Shown here: piece by piece, positions 51,676-60,871 of the stretch
Layout of the letters: each line of letters opens with the position of its first letter
Position numbering within the stretch: position 1 is the first letter of the stretch
Notes under the pieces: model-generated
What the model saw: only the letters and a program-made list of their open reading frames with translations
Database searches by the model: none
What the model was told of the DNA's origin: nothing
Program-made: the position numbers and the translations under genes
Assembly: GCA_052035295.1 (NCBI GenBank)
Contig: JBPOHS010000005.1
Location: forward strand, 62,001 to 126,000
Reading direction: 5' to 3'
Origin: HdN1 sp052035295
GTDB lineage: Bacteria; Pseudomonadota; Gammaproteobacteria; Pseudomonadales; Ketobacteraceae
Length of the DNA stretch: 64,000 nucleotides

Positions 51676-52203
51676 TCAGGCATTCGCCAGCAGGCGATCG
51701 TACTTCCGGCTCAGCAGCTCATAAAAGAGATCACGCGCCTGGGTAATCCCCTGTTTCAGCGAGTTGAGCTGATCCGGTGTCAAATCCCGACGCCCCACGT
51801 AAACCTGACGCGTATAGGACGTCATGCGGGCGCTATAGACTCGCAAGCCCAGCTCCAGATTCTTCTCGCCCAGCATCAGCAGTTTGGCCTGGGCATCTGC
51901 GATGAGCTTGAAACCTGCCATCAATTCGTCGCTGATCTTCTCCAGTTCCTGTTTGCGGGCGGCCGGCCAACGATCGGCAAACTGGATGGACTCGTGAACG
52001 AGTGTCGAATATTTGGCAAACGTATGGGTAAGGTTGGCCACCTGGGAAGCGACGTCTTCCAGTATCTGCATGCGGCGGTTCTCCCGGGACGTGCGCTGGT
52101 TCATGCTGCGCAGGATGAACCACGTGCTGAGAGCGGCAATCAATGCGCCCAACCCCATTTGCAGCGTTGCTTCCGTGATTTGTACGTAGGTTTCCATGTT
52201 CAT
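51676..52203 (-). CDS. Membrane-anchored coiled-coil protein of unknown function
   Basis: 175 residues from the ATG at 52203, which has GAGGTGG six bases upstream (a GTG at 52212 adds three residues). One N-terminal membrane segment (LQMGLGALIAALSTWFILRS) is followed by a long helical, likely coiled-coil region (QILEDVASQVANLTHTFAKY and onward). No family recognised. Similar anchor-plus-coil proteins occur in chemosensory or envelope systems, but no such link is visible here. Confidence 0.7.
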   Translation of the reverse strand: MNMETYVQITEATLQMGLGALIAALSTWFILRSMNQRTSRENRRMQILEDVASQVANLTHTFAKYSTLVHESIQFADRWPAARKQELEKISDELMAGFKLIADAQAKLLMLGEKNLELGLRVYSARMTSYTRQVYVGRRDLTPDQLNSLKQGITQARDLFYELLSRKYDRLLANA

Positions 52204-52536
52204 GCGTGCCACCTCGCTGTCAGAAAAGTGTCGGGGTTCGTTGTATGTGGAGATAACTGCAAAAAGGGGGCCACCGGGTGGAGGCTGTGAGTGTTCAAGG
52301 GTGCGTGTTTGTTTGCCGGGCAGGAGTCAGCTTCCTGGGGCCGATGACGTGGGGCTCTATGGCCGGGCCATGTTGGGAGGACGCTGGTGGCTCAGGATTG
52401 TTCGATGCGGGCGTGAGGTGGAACGCTTGTCACGGGTTGGAATGTAGTGTCGGGAGGCAAGGTTTCACCTCCCGGGAGGTATTGGCGGCAGGGGACTTCC
52501 GCACTAAATACTTGTGGGCGATCAAAAAATAGCCTG
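52204..52536. other. Intergenic stretch with no supported gene
   Basis: Open frames of about 83 codons exist on the plus strand but resemble no family. A perfect 14-base palindrome ACCTCCCGGGAGGT lies at 52467-52480. The stretch upstream of the coiled-coil gene should carry its promoter; no clear -10/-35 is seen. Confidence 0.5.
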
Positions 52537-52908
52537 TCAGGCGCGGTCATGTATCCGCCACAATGAGTCGAACTCGCGCTCCAGCAAACGCTGGTCTCCC
52601 ATATTGAGCTCGACGAGCCGACGAAGGTGTGAGGCACTGTCAACATCCAGCTGTTCGCACTGGATGCCGAGACGGCCATCCTTTGCATAACGGGCCTGCC
52701 CCCGCATGGTGATGCGGGTCTGTTGATCCGACAGCAGCAGCTCGAGGGCCAGGGGGCTGCCGGGCTCGATCTGGCAGTCTTCCGGGGTGGCCACCAATGC
52801 GCCGTGCAAGCTGATGTCGATGACATGAGTGTTCCACCCCTGGTCTGCGGTTTGCAGGCGGGCATCGGCATCAAATTGAATGCGGGTGAACTGTCTTTTG
52901 TCTTCCAT
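52537..52908 (-). CDS. PilZ-domain protein (c-di-GMP receptor candidate)
   Basis: 123 residues. The c-di-GMP-binding motifs are complete: Arg5-x-x-x-Arg9 (KRQFTRI) and Asp31-x-Ser33-x-x-Gly36 (DISLHGALV), followed by a beta-barrel (VIDISLHGALVATPED ... TRITMRGQARYAKDGRLGIQ). Proteins of this size act as stand-alone receptors controlling motility, polysaccharide or pili. Target unknown. The ATG at 52908 fits the family start. It is transcribed away from the following gene. Confidence 0.9.
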   Translation of the reverse strand: MEDKRQFTRIQFDADARLQTADQGWNTHVIDISLHGALVATPEDCQIEPGSPLALELLLSDQQTRITMRGQARYAKDGRLGIQCEQLDVDSASHLRRLVELNMGDQRLLEREFDSLWRIHDRA

Positions 52909-53093
52909 TTGGGCAACTCATCGCGGGGGATCAAGGCTTTAAGCATAGTTCAATTTGGCGGGTGGTGCCGTAGACGTGCAGACACCCAAAAAAATTGTTT
53001 ACACCATGCTATTCTCTATGTATGGTCGCCGGGCATTTTTGAGAACATTTTTCCGGTTTTACCTGTAACAAGTAGTGCAGAGGGTCATAGGTC

Positions 53094-53318
53094 ATGAGCG
53101 AAGCCCATGAAAATGAAGACTTCGAAGACGATATCGACGAGATTCTCGATGAGCTCGAAGATGAGATCGCCAGCCGACTGGACAAAAAGGGCCAGAAGCG
53201 TTCCGGCGAATACATGCGCAAGATCGAAACGATCATGGAGCAGCGTCGTCTGAAGGAAGATATCGATTATTACGATATGGATGACCAGGACAAAGAAGGG
53301 CAGAAAGGGCGCAAGTAG
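53094..53318 (+). CDS. Small acidic protein (PA3496-like)
   Basis: 74 residues, extremely acidic at the N-terminus (EAHENEDFEDDIDEILDELE DEIASRLDKK) and with a conserved-looking C-terminal RKIETIMEQRRLKEDIDYYD. The (R)(K/R)IE-x-x-x-E-x-R-L pattern is seen in a family of short gammaproteobacterial proteins annotated as PA3496-like; the match is from memory and tentative. A run of tagaggg-like purines upstream gives weak ribosome binding. It precedes the pqiA-like operon by 75 bases. Confidence 0.65.
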   Translation: MSEAHENEDFEDDIDEILDELEDEIASRLDKKGQKRSGEYMRKIETIMEQRRLKEDIDYYDMDDQDKEGQKGRK

Positions 53319-53392
53319 CCGCTCTTTCGCTTTCAAAGCCGTGGCGTTTTTCGTCACGGTAATGCTTGCTTTTGCGGTTGGCGGAGGCTTCG

Positions 53393-54085
53393 GTGAAACC
53401 TGAACCGAAGCACGGCCAATCTGCCCCGACGCATCGAATAACAGCCGTTGCACGGCATACGTCAGCGTTTGCGCTGGACGAATGTCTGGCATGCCTGAAT
53501 TGTGACGCGCTTCTGCACCAGGGCGAGTTGCCCGAAGGCAAAGTGGCTGTCTGTCCCCACTGCGGCAGTGTCATCCGCCGCCACAAACGTAAACCGGTAC
53601 AAAGGACGCTGGCGTTTTCGCTGGCTGGGTTACTTTTGTACCTGCCCGCCAACTTCATGCCCATTTTGTCCTTTGAAATGATGGGTAATGATGCCAACAA
53701 TACCTTGGTGAAGGGAGTGGTACACCTGTGGCAGCAGGGGTATTACTGGATGGCGTTTCTGGTGTGCTTGTGCAGCATGATCATGCCGCTGTTGGAACTC
53801 TCCTCGCATTTCATTCTGTCGGTGGCCATGGCGCGCAATCGTTTCTGGCACTGGCATCGCCATTTGTTGCGCATGGTACACAGCTTTTCCGAATGGGGAA
53901 TGCTGGAGGTCTACCTGCTCGGGATTCTGGTCGCGTTCATCAAGATGTCGGACTTGGGTGATATCCATATCGGGACTGCGCTGTTTTGTTTTGTCGGACT
54001 GCTCATTTCGGAAATGGGCGCGGCCTTGAGCTTTGACGCACACGCCTGCTGGCAACGACTTGAATTCAGCCGGAGGCAGGCATGA
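53393..54085 (+). CDS. PqiA-family membrane protein, first half-size copy
   Basis: 230 residues from the GTG at 53393, which follows GGAGG by six bases; the open frame starts earlier at a TTG. A zinc-ribbon-like pair of CxxC motifs (CLNCDAL, CPHCGSVIR) precedes a core with four membrane segments (TLAFSLAGLLLYLPANFMPI LSFEMMGNDA, WMAFLVCLCSMIMPLLELSS). It corresponds to half of full-length PqiA or LetA, which carry two such domains. It forms an inner-membrane part of a lipid transport system with the MCE protein below. Its stop overlaps the second copy (ATGA). Confidence 0.9.
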   Translation: MKPEPKHGQSAPTHRITAVARHTSAFALDECLACLNCDALLHQGELPEGKVAVCPHCGSVIRRHKRKPVQRTLAFSLAGLLLYLPANFMPILSFEMMGNDANNTLVKGVVHLWQQGYYWMAFLVCLCSMIMPLLELSSHFILSVAMARNRFWHWHRHLLRMVHSFSEWGMLEVYLLGILVAFIKMSDLGDIHIGTALFCFVGLLISEMGAALSFDAHACWQRLEFSRRQA

Positions 54086-54732
54086 GCCCTTCCCGTTTGC
54101 ATGCCGACATGCGCCGCGCGATGACGCTGGGAATTGCGCAATGCCCGCATTGTCACCGACTGCTCTACATGCGCGCGCATTCCCGCTCACAGCAGGCGTT
54201 GTGCCCGCGTTGCGGGGGCAGCGTCGGCTTTCGAAAACCCGACAGCATTGCACGCACATGGGCGTGGGTGATAACGGCGGCGGTGCTGATGGTGCCCGCT
54301 AATTTATACCCGGTCATGACTGTGATTTCGCTGGGCAAGGGGCAGCCTGATACCATCATGTCCGGCATTATTCATCTGGTAGAGGCGGGCATGTTTCCGA
54401 TTGCAGCGGTGGTTTTCATTGCCAGCATATTTGTGCCCCTGATGAAACTGCTGGGCATTGTCGTGTTGCTGTTGGTCGTGCAATGGCGCCTGCGGCTCAG
54501 CCCTCGTCAGTGTACGATCATGTATCGCTGGATCGAGTTTATCGGCCGCTGGTCCATGCTCGATTTGTTCATGATTTCGATATTGGTCACGCTGGTGGAC
54601 CTCGGTGCCATTGCAACGGTATCGGCCGGTGCCGGTGCCACGGCTTTTGCGAGCGTTGTGGTGACCACCATGTTTGCCGCTGCCAGTTTTGATCCCCGCC
54701 TGATTTGGGATTTGGAGGAAAACCATGCCTGA
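54082..54732 (+). CDS. PqiA-family membrane protein, second half-size copy
   Basis: 216 residues. As in the first copy, CxxC motifs (CPHCHRL, CPRCGGSVG) precede four membrane segments (WVITAAVLMVPANLYPVMTV, AAVVFIASIFVPLMKLLGIV, FMISILVTLVDLGAIATVSA). The two half-size proteins probably pair to give the same assembly as LetA or PqiA. Start and stop overlap the flanking genes by four and eight bases, a tight three-gene transcript. Confidence 0.9.
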   Translation: MSPSRLHADMRRAMTLGIAQCPHCHRLLYMRAHSRSQQALCPRCGGSVGFRKPDSIARTWAWVITAAVLMVPANLYPVMTVISLGKGQPDTIMSGIIHLVEAGMFPIAAVVFIASIFVPLMKLLGIVVLLLVVQWRLRLSPRQCTIMYRWIEFIGRWSMLDLFMISILVTLVDLGAIATVSAGAGATAFASVVVTTMFAAASFDPRLIWDLEENHA

Positions 54733-57085
54733 AACACCCGTGACGGACGCTCAGGAACCCATTCCCCCGATGGGAAGCGCTGAACGCGATGAAGTGGTCA
54801 TTGTGGAGAAGGAAGGGTTTTCAAAAATCTGGATCGTTCCTCTTGTGGCACTGATCGTGGGCTTGTGGCTGGGGTACCAACAGTACCTGCATCGCCCGAT
54901 TGTCGTGTTCGTGCAATTCGACAGTGGCGACGGCATCGTGGTTGGCAAAACCGAAGTGAAATACGAGGGCATCCAGGTGGGCACCGTCCGTGACATGGTC
55001 ATGGCAGAGGGGGCTTCCGGGGTGAAAGCCGAGCTCGAAATGGATTATCGCACCAAGTCCCACCTGGTCGAGGGGACGACGTTCTGGCTGGTAAAACCCG
55101 AGGTGTCTTTTAGTGGGGTTACCGGGTTGGATACCCTGGTTTCCGGTAATTACATTGCAATGAAGGCCGGCAATGGCGCACCCAGGCATGACTTCGTGGC
55201 GCTTGACGGCATGCCTCCGCCTGATGAGACGACGCCTGGTTTGCATCTGGTGCTGACAGCCAATGATCTCGGTTCCCTGCATGTCGGATCACCGGTGCTG
55301 TACCGCAAGATTGCCGTGGGTATGGTCAGCCAATACGCACTGCAAGCCGATGGTCGCAGTGTGGAGTTCAAGATATTTATTTCCCCGGAATATGCGCATC
55401 TCGTCAAAAAGCATTCGCGCTTCTGGAACAGCAGTGGTGTGACGGTTGCGGGCGGACTGTCTGGCATTGAGGTCAAGATGGATTCGCTGGCAAGCCTCGT
55501 GGCTGGCGGCATTTCGTTTGACACGCCCAAGCGGGATAACGCTGAGGCTGTGGCTAGCGGTGAGCAGTTCGTGTTGCACGATGATTATGATGCCGCCCGT
55601 TCGGCGCTGATGGCGTATTTGCGTTTTCCGGATGCCAAGGGGCTGGAAAAAGGCGCTACGCAAGTGCGTTACAAAGGTTTCGTGGTCGGGCAGGTGAAAT
55701 CCATCACGCATAACCAGTCGTTGGATGGCGCGGTGGCAAAAGTCGCGTTTGATCCGCGTTACGAGCATTTCCTCAACGCCGGAACCCGCTTCTGGCTGGT
55801 GAAGCCCGAATTGTCGCTGTCGCAGGTCTCCGGTCTCGATACGCTGATTACCGGTGCCTATATCGAGGTGTCGCCGGGCCAAGGCGAGCCACAAACCGAA
55901 TTCGATGCCTTGTCGGATCCTCCCCGTATTGATTACACCTTGCCGGGGGTGCGCATCAAGATTCTCGCCGATGAACTGCCCGCCGTCAGTCGTGGGTCGC
56001 CGGTCTTGTATCGCAAGGTGCCCGTGGGTGAAGTGCAATCGTTCGAGCTGGGCAAGCATGGCAAGGGCATCGTGCTCAACGTATTCATTGAAAAAGCCTA
56101 TGCGCACCTTTTGAAAAAGCATTCACGGTTCTGGAACATGAGTGGCGTATCCATCAAGGGTGGGCTCAACGGTATCTCGGTGCAGACGGGCACTTTGCGT
56201 ACGCTCATCACTGGTGGAGTTGCGTTCTACACACCTGACGATGTTCCCGATCGGGGTACGGCAGACGAAGGCGAGGAATTCTCGCTTTATCCGGATTATG
56301 AAAAAGCCTCGGAGCAAGGTCTGGAAATCGTGATTCGCTGGCCGCAAGGCGATGGGCTGGAAGAGGGGGCACCCATCAAATATCAGGGCATCACGGTCGG
56401 TCAGGTGAAACGCGTGAGGCTGAGTGACGATCTCAAGCAGGTATTGGTTTCCGCGCATCTGGAACCTTCGGGTGCCAAGCTGGCGCGCAAGGGTACGCGC
56501 TTCTGGGTGGTCAAGCCGCAATTGGGCATTACGGGCGCGGCCAATCTCGAAACGCTGATCAAGGGGCACTACATCATGGTCGAACCTGAGGCAGGCGTGA
56601 TGGGCAAGGGGCCGACGCAATACACCTTTGATGGTTTGTCGCAAGCGCCGGTGAATCGCATGGGAGAATCCGGGCTGAACATCCTGATCTCGTCGCCACA
56701 GCGGGGATCGATCAAAGCCGGTTCAAAAGTGCTGTATCGGCAAATGCCGGTGGGCGAAGTCAAAAGTGTTGAACTGGCGGATAACGCCCAGTCTGTGCTT
56801 TTCTACGTGAACATCGAGCCGCGCTACGCGATGTTGGTGCACAAACATTCGGTATTCTGGAACAGCAGTGGGGTCGAAGTAGATTTCGGGTTGTTCCGCG
56901 GGGCGACCGTACGCACGGAATCGCTGGAATCGATTCTGGAAGGCGGCATCGCGTTTGCCACTCCGGAAGGCGCGGCCATGGGGCCGGCAGCATCGCCGCA
57001 ATCACTCTTCAAACTGCATGACAAACCGGAAAACGCCTGGCTCGAATGGAGGCCCGCCATTTCCCTGGGCAAGGCGCGCCCATAA
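54725..57085 (+). CDS. MCE-domain intermembrane lipid-transport protein with six MCE repeats (LetB/PqiB-like)
   Basis: 786 residues. One N-terminal membrane anchor (SKIWIVPLVALIVGLWLGYQ) is followed by six MCE (MlaD-like) domains. Their openings can be read at about 55 (VFVQFDSGDGIVVGKTEVKY EGIQVGTV), 175 (LTANDLGSLHVGSPVLYRKI AVG), 295 (LRFPDAKGLEKGATQVRYKG FVVG), 410 (ILADELPAVSRGSPVLYRKV PVG), 535 (IRWPQGDGLEEGAPIKYQGI TVG) and 655 (ISSPQRGSIKAGSKVLYRQM PVG). E. coli PqiB has three and LetB seven, so this is intermediate. Such proteins form a tube across the periplasm for lipids. GGAGG precedes the ATG. Confidence 0.93.
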   Translation: MPETPVTDAQEPIPPMGSAERDEVVIVEKEGFSKIWIVPLVALIVGLWLGYQQYLHRPIVVFVQFDSGDGIVVGKTEVKYEGIQVGTVRDMVMAEGASGVKAELEMDYRTKSHLVEGTTFWLVKPEVSFSGVTGLDTLVSGNYIAMKAGNGAPRHDFVALDGMPPPDETTPGLHLVLTANDLGSLHVGSPVLYRKIAVGMVSQYALQADGRSVEFKIFISPEYAHLVKKHSRFWNSSGVTVAGGLSGIEVKMDSLASLVAGGISFDTPKRDNAEAVASGEQFVLHDDYDAARSALMAYLRFPDAKGLEKGATQVRYKGFVVGQVKSITHNQSLDGAVAKVAFDPRYEHFLNAGTRFWLVKPELSLSQVSGLDTLITGAYIEVSPGQGEPQTEFDALSDPPRIDYTLPGVRIKILADELPAVSRGSPVLYRKVPVGEVQSFELGKHGKGIVLNVFIEKAYAHLLKKHSRFWNMSGVSIKGGLNGISVQTGTLRTLITGGVAFYTPDDVPDRGTADEGEEFSLYPDYEKASEQGLEIVIRWPQGDGLEEGAPIKYQGITVGQVKRVRLSDDLKQVLVSAHLEPSGAKLARKGTRFWVVKPQLGITGAANLETLIKGHYIMVEPEAGVMGKGPTQYTFDGLSQAPVNRMGESGLNILISSPQRGSIKAGSKVLYRQMPVGEVKSVELADNAQSVLFYVNIEPRYAMLVHKHSVFWNSSGVEVDFGLFRGATVRTESLESILEGGIAFATPEGAAMGPAASPQSLFKLHDKPENAWLEWRPAISLGKARP

Positions 57086-57119
57086 AGTGCCGCAATGCGC
57101 AAACGGCCCGCTCGTTGAT

Positions 57120-57872
57120 TTACTCGTCAAAGGGATTGACGCGGATCAGCAGGGCCATGCCGGAATCCATCAATAACGCTGTGCGTGAGTGTGGGCGTAC
57201 GGCAGCTTCCTGACGCAGGAAGCTGACAAACTCGTGGTTGAAACCGCAGCGGGGATGTTCCTCCAGCACGCGTGTCACGAATCGGGAATCGATTTCATGA
57301 AAGCGTGCGCCGATCACATCGCAGGTGGCTCCCTGCTGCATCAGCATGGCCTCTGCACCATCTTCCAGTGCTACATGGCCGTTCATGTGCAAGGTGATCA
57401 TTTCACCCAGCTGACGGGCTCGCCGCTCAGGCATGGCATTTTTCTCTGCCCACCGCATGGCCGCTTTGGCGCTGTCAATGGAAAAACAATGGCAGGCATG
57501 GGTGCAGTGATGTTTGGGGGTAGCGCCGAGGTCATGCAGCAAACTTCCCACCAATAGCAGCTCTGGGTCGTGCCGGACTTCATCAAGCGTCGCAAACGCC
57601 GCTGCCCACAAATAGGTTCGCCACGAGTGCTGTACCAGCGCCATGCTGCCGCATTCCTCGATTTCATCGATGGCGCTTTTCACCAGCGCCGTGTCGGGAA
57701 TGACGATTTCGCTGAAGTCGAGGGCCTTGGTATCATCGAGTCGCAACCAGTTTTTTGCCATGCCGAGCGTAATCGGTGTGATCACTGAGCGCACCAGCGA
57801 CAGTTTTTCTGCAAAGGTAAGTTTGCCGCCGGTCATTTCTGCCCAGGCAAGGCTGCCGATGATTGCCGTCAT
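57120..57872 (-). CDS. HD-domain phosphohydrolase-like protein
   Basis: 250 residues. The HD metal-binding residues appear as QHSWRTYLWAAAFA (His near 80) and LLLVGSLLHDLGATPKHH (His-Asp near 112), followed by a further HxxxH-type cluster (THACHCFSIDSAKAAMRWAE). The fold is predicted helical. HD proteins hydrolyse phosphate or other bonds with metal ions; the substrate here is unknown. No signal peptide. It is convergent with the MCE gene (34 bases between stops). Confidence 0.8.
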   Translation of the reverse strand: MTAIIGSLAWAEMTGGKLTFAEKLSLVRSVITPITLGMAKNWLRLDDTKALDFSEIVIPDTALVKSAIDEIEECGSMALVQHSWRTYLWAAAFATLDEVRHDPELLLVGSLLHDLGATPKHHCTHACHCFSIDSAKAAMRWAEKNAMPERRARQLGEMITLHMNGHVALEDGAEAMLMQQGATCDVIGARFHEIDSRFVTRVLEEHPRCGFNHEFVSFLRQEAAVRPHSRTALLMDSGMALLIRVNPFDE

Positions 57873-57963
57873 GCTTCATTCTCGTGGAAAAAACAGACGA
57901 TAGCATTACCCGCCTATTGAGGTACAGTCTTTGACCTCGCCTGAAACAAGGACAGGAGCTCCT

Positions 57964-58746
57964 ATGGTACGCGTAGAAAAACGCCCCCCGTTGTGCTGGA
58001 TTTCAATTGATCGACCGCAACTCCGTAATGCCGTTGATGGTGCAGCGGCCGCCGCATTGGCCGCCGCTTTTCGCGATTTCGATGCTGACGAGTCCTTGTC
58101 GGTGGCTATTTTGTCAGGGCAGGGTGATCACTTTTGCGCGGGTGCCGATCTCAAGGCGGTCGCCAGCGGCGATCAGTCACGCGCCAACCAGCTCGACGCA
58201 GAGGGGGATGGCCCGATGGGCCCCACCCGCATGCAGCTCAACAAGCCAGTGATTGCTGCCGTTAGTGGTTATTGTGTGGCTGGCGGCCTTGAGCTGGCGT
58301 TATGGTGCGACCTGCGGGTGGCTGATGAAACGGCGGTGTTCGGGGTTTTCTGCCGCCGCTTTGGGGTGCCCTTGATTGATGGTGGCACGGTACGTTTGCC
58401 GCGAGCCATTGGTATGAGTCGCGCGATGGATCTCATTCTGACCGGGCGCCCGGTGGGAGCCGATGAGGCGCTGCAGATCGGGCTGGCCAATCGGGTGGTG
58501 AAGCCGGGTGAATTGCACTCTGCCACTGAAGCCCTGGCGTTACAGATTGCCGGTTTTCCGCAAGTCTGTATGCGGGGGGACAGGCGAAGTGCTTATGAGC
58601 AGTGGGGCATGGACGAGCGGGCGGCGATGGCAAATGAGTTCCATTGGGGAATGCAGGCGCTGGCGAAGGGGGAGACGTTGGCCGGGGCGACGCGATTTTC
58701 TTCCGGGCAGGGAAGGCACGGGGATTTTGGCGGGAAGTCCGAGTAG
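57964..58746 (+). CDS. Enoyl-CoA hydratase/isomerase (crotonase) family protein
   Basis: 260 residues from the ATG at 57964, which has AGGAG upstream; a TTG 33 bases earlier opens the frame. Crotonase blocks are visible: ISIDRPQLRNAVDGAAAAAL, SGQGDHFCAGADLKAVASGD (oxyanion hole) and AAVSGYCVAGGLELALWCDL RVADETAVFGVFCRRFGVPL IDGGTVRLPRAIG. The usual acidic residues of a hydratase (Glu-Glu) are not clearly both present, so isomerase or other activity is possible. It stands divergent from the HD gene. Confidence 0.88.
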   Translation: MVRVEKRPPLCWISIDRPQLRNAVDGAAAAALAAAFRDFDADESLSVAILSGQGDHFCAGADLKAVASGDQSRANQLDAEGDGPMGPTRMQLNKPVIAAVSGYCVAGGLELALWCDLRVADETAVFGVFCRRFGVPLIDGGTVRLPRAIGMSRAMDLILTGRPVGADEALQIGLANRVVKPGELHSATEALALQIAGFPQVCMRGDRRSAYEQWGMDERAAMANEFHWGMQALAKGETLAGATRFSSGQGRHGDFGGKSE

Positions 58747-58750
58747 CGGT

Positions 58751-58777
58751 TGAGCAGGGATTTTTTCTCCCTGCTTA
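58751..58777. terminator. Terminator-like hairpin between convergent crotonase and murJ
   Basis: TGAGCAGGGA (58751-58760) pairs with TCCCTGCTTA (58768-58777) with one G-T pair around a TTTTTTC loop. A T-run follows only weakly, so strength is uncertain. Confidence 0.5.
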
Positions 58778-58803
58778 ATCCGTCGCTCCCAAAATTTTCA
58801 GCA

Positions 58804-60366
58804 TCAACGTCTGATCGCCTTTTTCAGATTCATTCCTGTCAGCAACAGTGCGCCGAAATAGATGACGGCAGCAGCCACCAGGCAGCCTGCCATCGTGGCG
58901 ATGCGCACCAGCGGCGTGGCGGCCAGCTCGATCCACTGGATATGCGTGCTCGCCCACCAGAAGGCGCCGCTTAGCAAGCCCGTTGCAAATACTATGCGTG
59001 TGCTGAACAGCAGCCAGCCCTTCGATGGGGTGTAACGTCCCGCGCGACGCAACCCGACCAGCAGCCACAGGGCGTTGATCAATGATCCGAGGCCGATCGA
59101 TAACGCGAGCCCTGCATGCTCAAGTTGTGGTACCAGTACCGCGTTGAAGCCCTGGGTGATCACCAATACCGTGATGCCGATTTTGACCGGTGTGCGGATA
59201 TCCTGGGTGGCGTAAAAACCGGGTGCCAGCACTTTGACCCCTATCAAGCCCAGCAACCCGACACCATAACAGGCGAGTGCGATCACGGTTTTGTCGACGT
59301 CGTTGGCGCTGAATTTTCCGTAATGATACAGAACCGTCACCAGTGGCTTGGCAAACAACAATAACGCGGCAGCTGCGGGGAGGGCGAGCAGTAGTACCAG
59401 GCGCAGCCCCCAGTCCAGCAGGTCAGAGAAACGATGAACGTCGCCGCTGGCCTGGGCGCGCGACAACTGTGGCAGCAGCACAACGCCCAGTGCCACACCG
59501 AGCAGGGCGGTGGGGAATTCCATCAGGCGGTCGGCGTAGGTGAGCCAGGAGACGGCACCAGGACCAACGTGTGAAGCGATCTGTGTATTGATCAGTAGTG
59601 AGATTTGAGCCACCGACACGCCGAGAATGGCGGGAGCCATTTGTTTCAGCACACGCCCGACACCTGGGTGTGCGCGGGCTTCCCGCCAGCCGGCCAGCGT
59701 CAGTCGCAGACGTGGCATCATGCCGATTTTCAGCAGTGCTGGCACCTGAGCGCCCAGTTGCAGCATGCCGCCGATCATGACGCCAATGGCGAGTGCATAG
59801 ACGGGTTCGATACCGTTTTGTTCCAGCAGTGGGGCGCCGATAAGGGCAGCGCTGATAACGGCGACGTTAAGGAGTACCGGTGTCACGGCAGGAACGGCGA
59901 ACCGACTCCAGGTGTTGAGAATGCCTGCGCTCAGTGCTACCAACGACATGAAGGCGATATAAGGAAACATGATGCGCGTCATGACGGTGGCGGCATCATA
60001 GCCGCCGGTTTCCTGCAGGCCGGACGCCATCAGCCAGACAAGGCCGGGAGCACCCACCACGCCCACCAGGCTGACCAGCAGCAGGGTGATGGCCAGCACC
60101 GTACCAACGGCGTTAATGAGTGCGTGGGTCGCTTCGTCTCCTTTCTGTGTGCGGGTTTCCGCCAGAATGGGCACAAACGCCTGTGAAAAGGCCCCTTCGG
60201 CAAACAGGCGGCGCAGCAGGTTGGGAATGCGGAACGCGACGTTGAATGCATCGGTCGTGGCGCTGGCGCCAAACGCATAGGCGATCAACAGTTCGCGTAC
60301 GAGCCCGGTGATGCGGGACAGCAGGGTGAAAAACGAAACCACAGAGGCGGAACGAAGCAGGCTCAT
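58804..60366 (-). CDS. murJ: MurJ (MviN), lipid II flippase
   Basis: 520 residues with about 14 membrane segments, as known for MurJ. The diagnostic N-terminal block reads SASVVSFFTLLSRITGLVRE LLIAYAFGASATTDAFNVAF RIPNLLRRLFAEGAFSQAFV, with the conserved Arg residues of the cavity. It flips lipid II to the periplasm for peptidoglycan synthesis. ATG at 60366. It ends convergent with the crotonase gene, and its start is near the gloA stop on the same strand. Confidence 0.97.
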   Translation of the reverse strand: MSLLRSASVVSFFTLLSRITGLVRELLIAYAFGASATTDAFNVAFRIPNLLRRLFAEGAFSQAFVPILAETRTQKGDEATHALINAVGTVLAITLLLVSLVGVVGAPGLVWLMASGLQETGGYDAATVMTRIMFPYIAFMSLVALSAGILNTWSRFAVPAVTPVLLNVAVISAALIGAPLLEQNGIEPVYALAIGVMIGGMLQLGAQVPALLKIGMMPRLRLTLAGWREARAHPGVGRVLKQMAPAILGVSVAQISLLINTQIASHVGPGAVSWLTYADRLMEFPTALLGVALGVVLLPQLSRAQASGDVHRFSDLLDWGLRLVLLLALPAAAALLLFAKPLVTVLYHYGKFSANDVDKTVIALACYGVGLLGLIGVKVLAPGFYATQDIRTPVKIGITVLVITQGFNAVLVPQLEHAGLALSIGLGSLINALWLLVGLRRAGRYTPSKGWLLFSTRIVFATGLLSGAFWWASTHIQWIELAATPLVRIATMAGCLVAAAVIYFGALLLTGMNLKKAIRR

Positions 60367-60399
60367 GTAAACCGTTATTGTTTGTGGGGGTGAGCGGGG

Positions 60400-60783
60400 T
60401 TATTTGGCGCCAAGCAACTCGATCTGGTAACCGTCCGGATCTTTCACGAAAGCCAAAATGGTGGTGCCGTGTTTCATGGGGCCGGCTTCGCGGGTGATCA
60501 CACCACCACGTGCGCGGATTTTCTCGCACGCCTCGTAAACATTGTCGACCTCCAGCGCAATATGGCCATAACCGTTGCCGAGTTCGTAATGCTCTGTGTC
60601 CCAATTATGGGTGAGTTCGATGACGGCACCTTCGGATTCCGGGCCAAAGCCCACAAAGGCAAGTGTAAAGCGGCCTTCCGGATAATCCTTGCGACGCAAC
60701 AGGGTCATGCCCAGCACCTCGGTGTAAAAGGCAATGGAGCGATCAAGGTTGCCGACGCGAAGCATGGTGTGAAGCAGACGCAT
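60400..60783 (-). CDS. gloA: Lactoylglutathione lyase (glyoxalase I)
   Basis: 127 residues. MRLLHTMLRVGNLDRSIAFY TEVLGMTLLRRKDYPEGRFT is the GloA N-terminus, and VIELTHNWDTEHYELGNGYG HIALEVDNVYEACEKIRARG GVITREAGPMKHGTT with DPDGYQIELLGAK follows. The metal ligands His5, Glu56, His74 and Glu122 of the family fit by position. It detoxifies methylglyoxal with glutathione. GAGGAG precedes the ATG at 60783; the longer open frame upstream is not used. Confidence 0.96.
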   Translation of the reverse strand: MRLLHTMLRVGNLDRSIAFYTEVLGMTLLRRKDYPEGRFTLAFVGFGPESEGAVIELTHNWDTEHYELGNGYGHIALEVDNVYEACEKIRARGGVITREAGPMKHGTTILAFVKDPDGYQIELLGAK

Positions 60784-60871
60784 GTTGAACTCCTCAAAGG
60801 TATAACGACCTTGCCGCAAGGCGGTGCGCCGCAGTATACGCCGATCGCACCAGAGCGGCCACGTTGCTTGC

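Noticed and set aside
52467..52480. Regulatory palindrome ACCTCCCGGGAGGT
   Set aside because: Perfect 14-base palindrome, but a GC-rich self-complementary core of this size occurs by chance in such DNA and it lies far from a plausible promoter.
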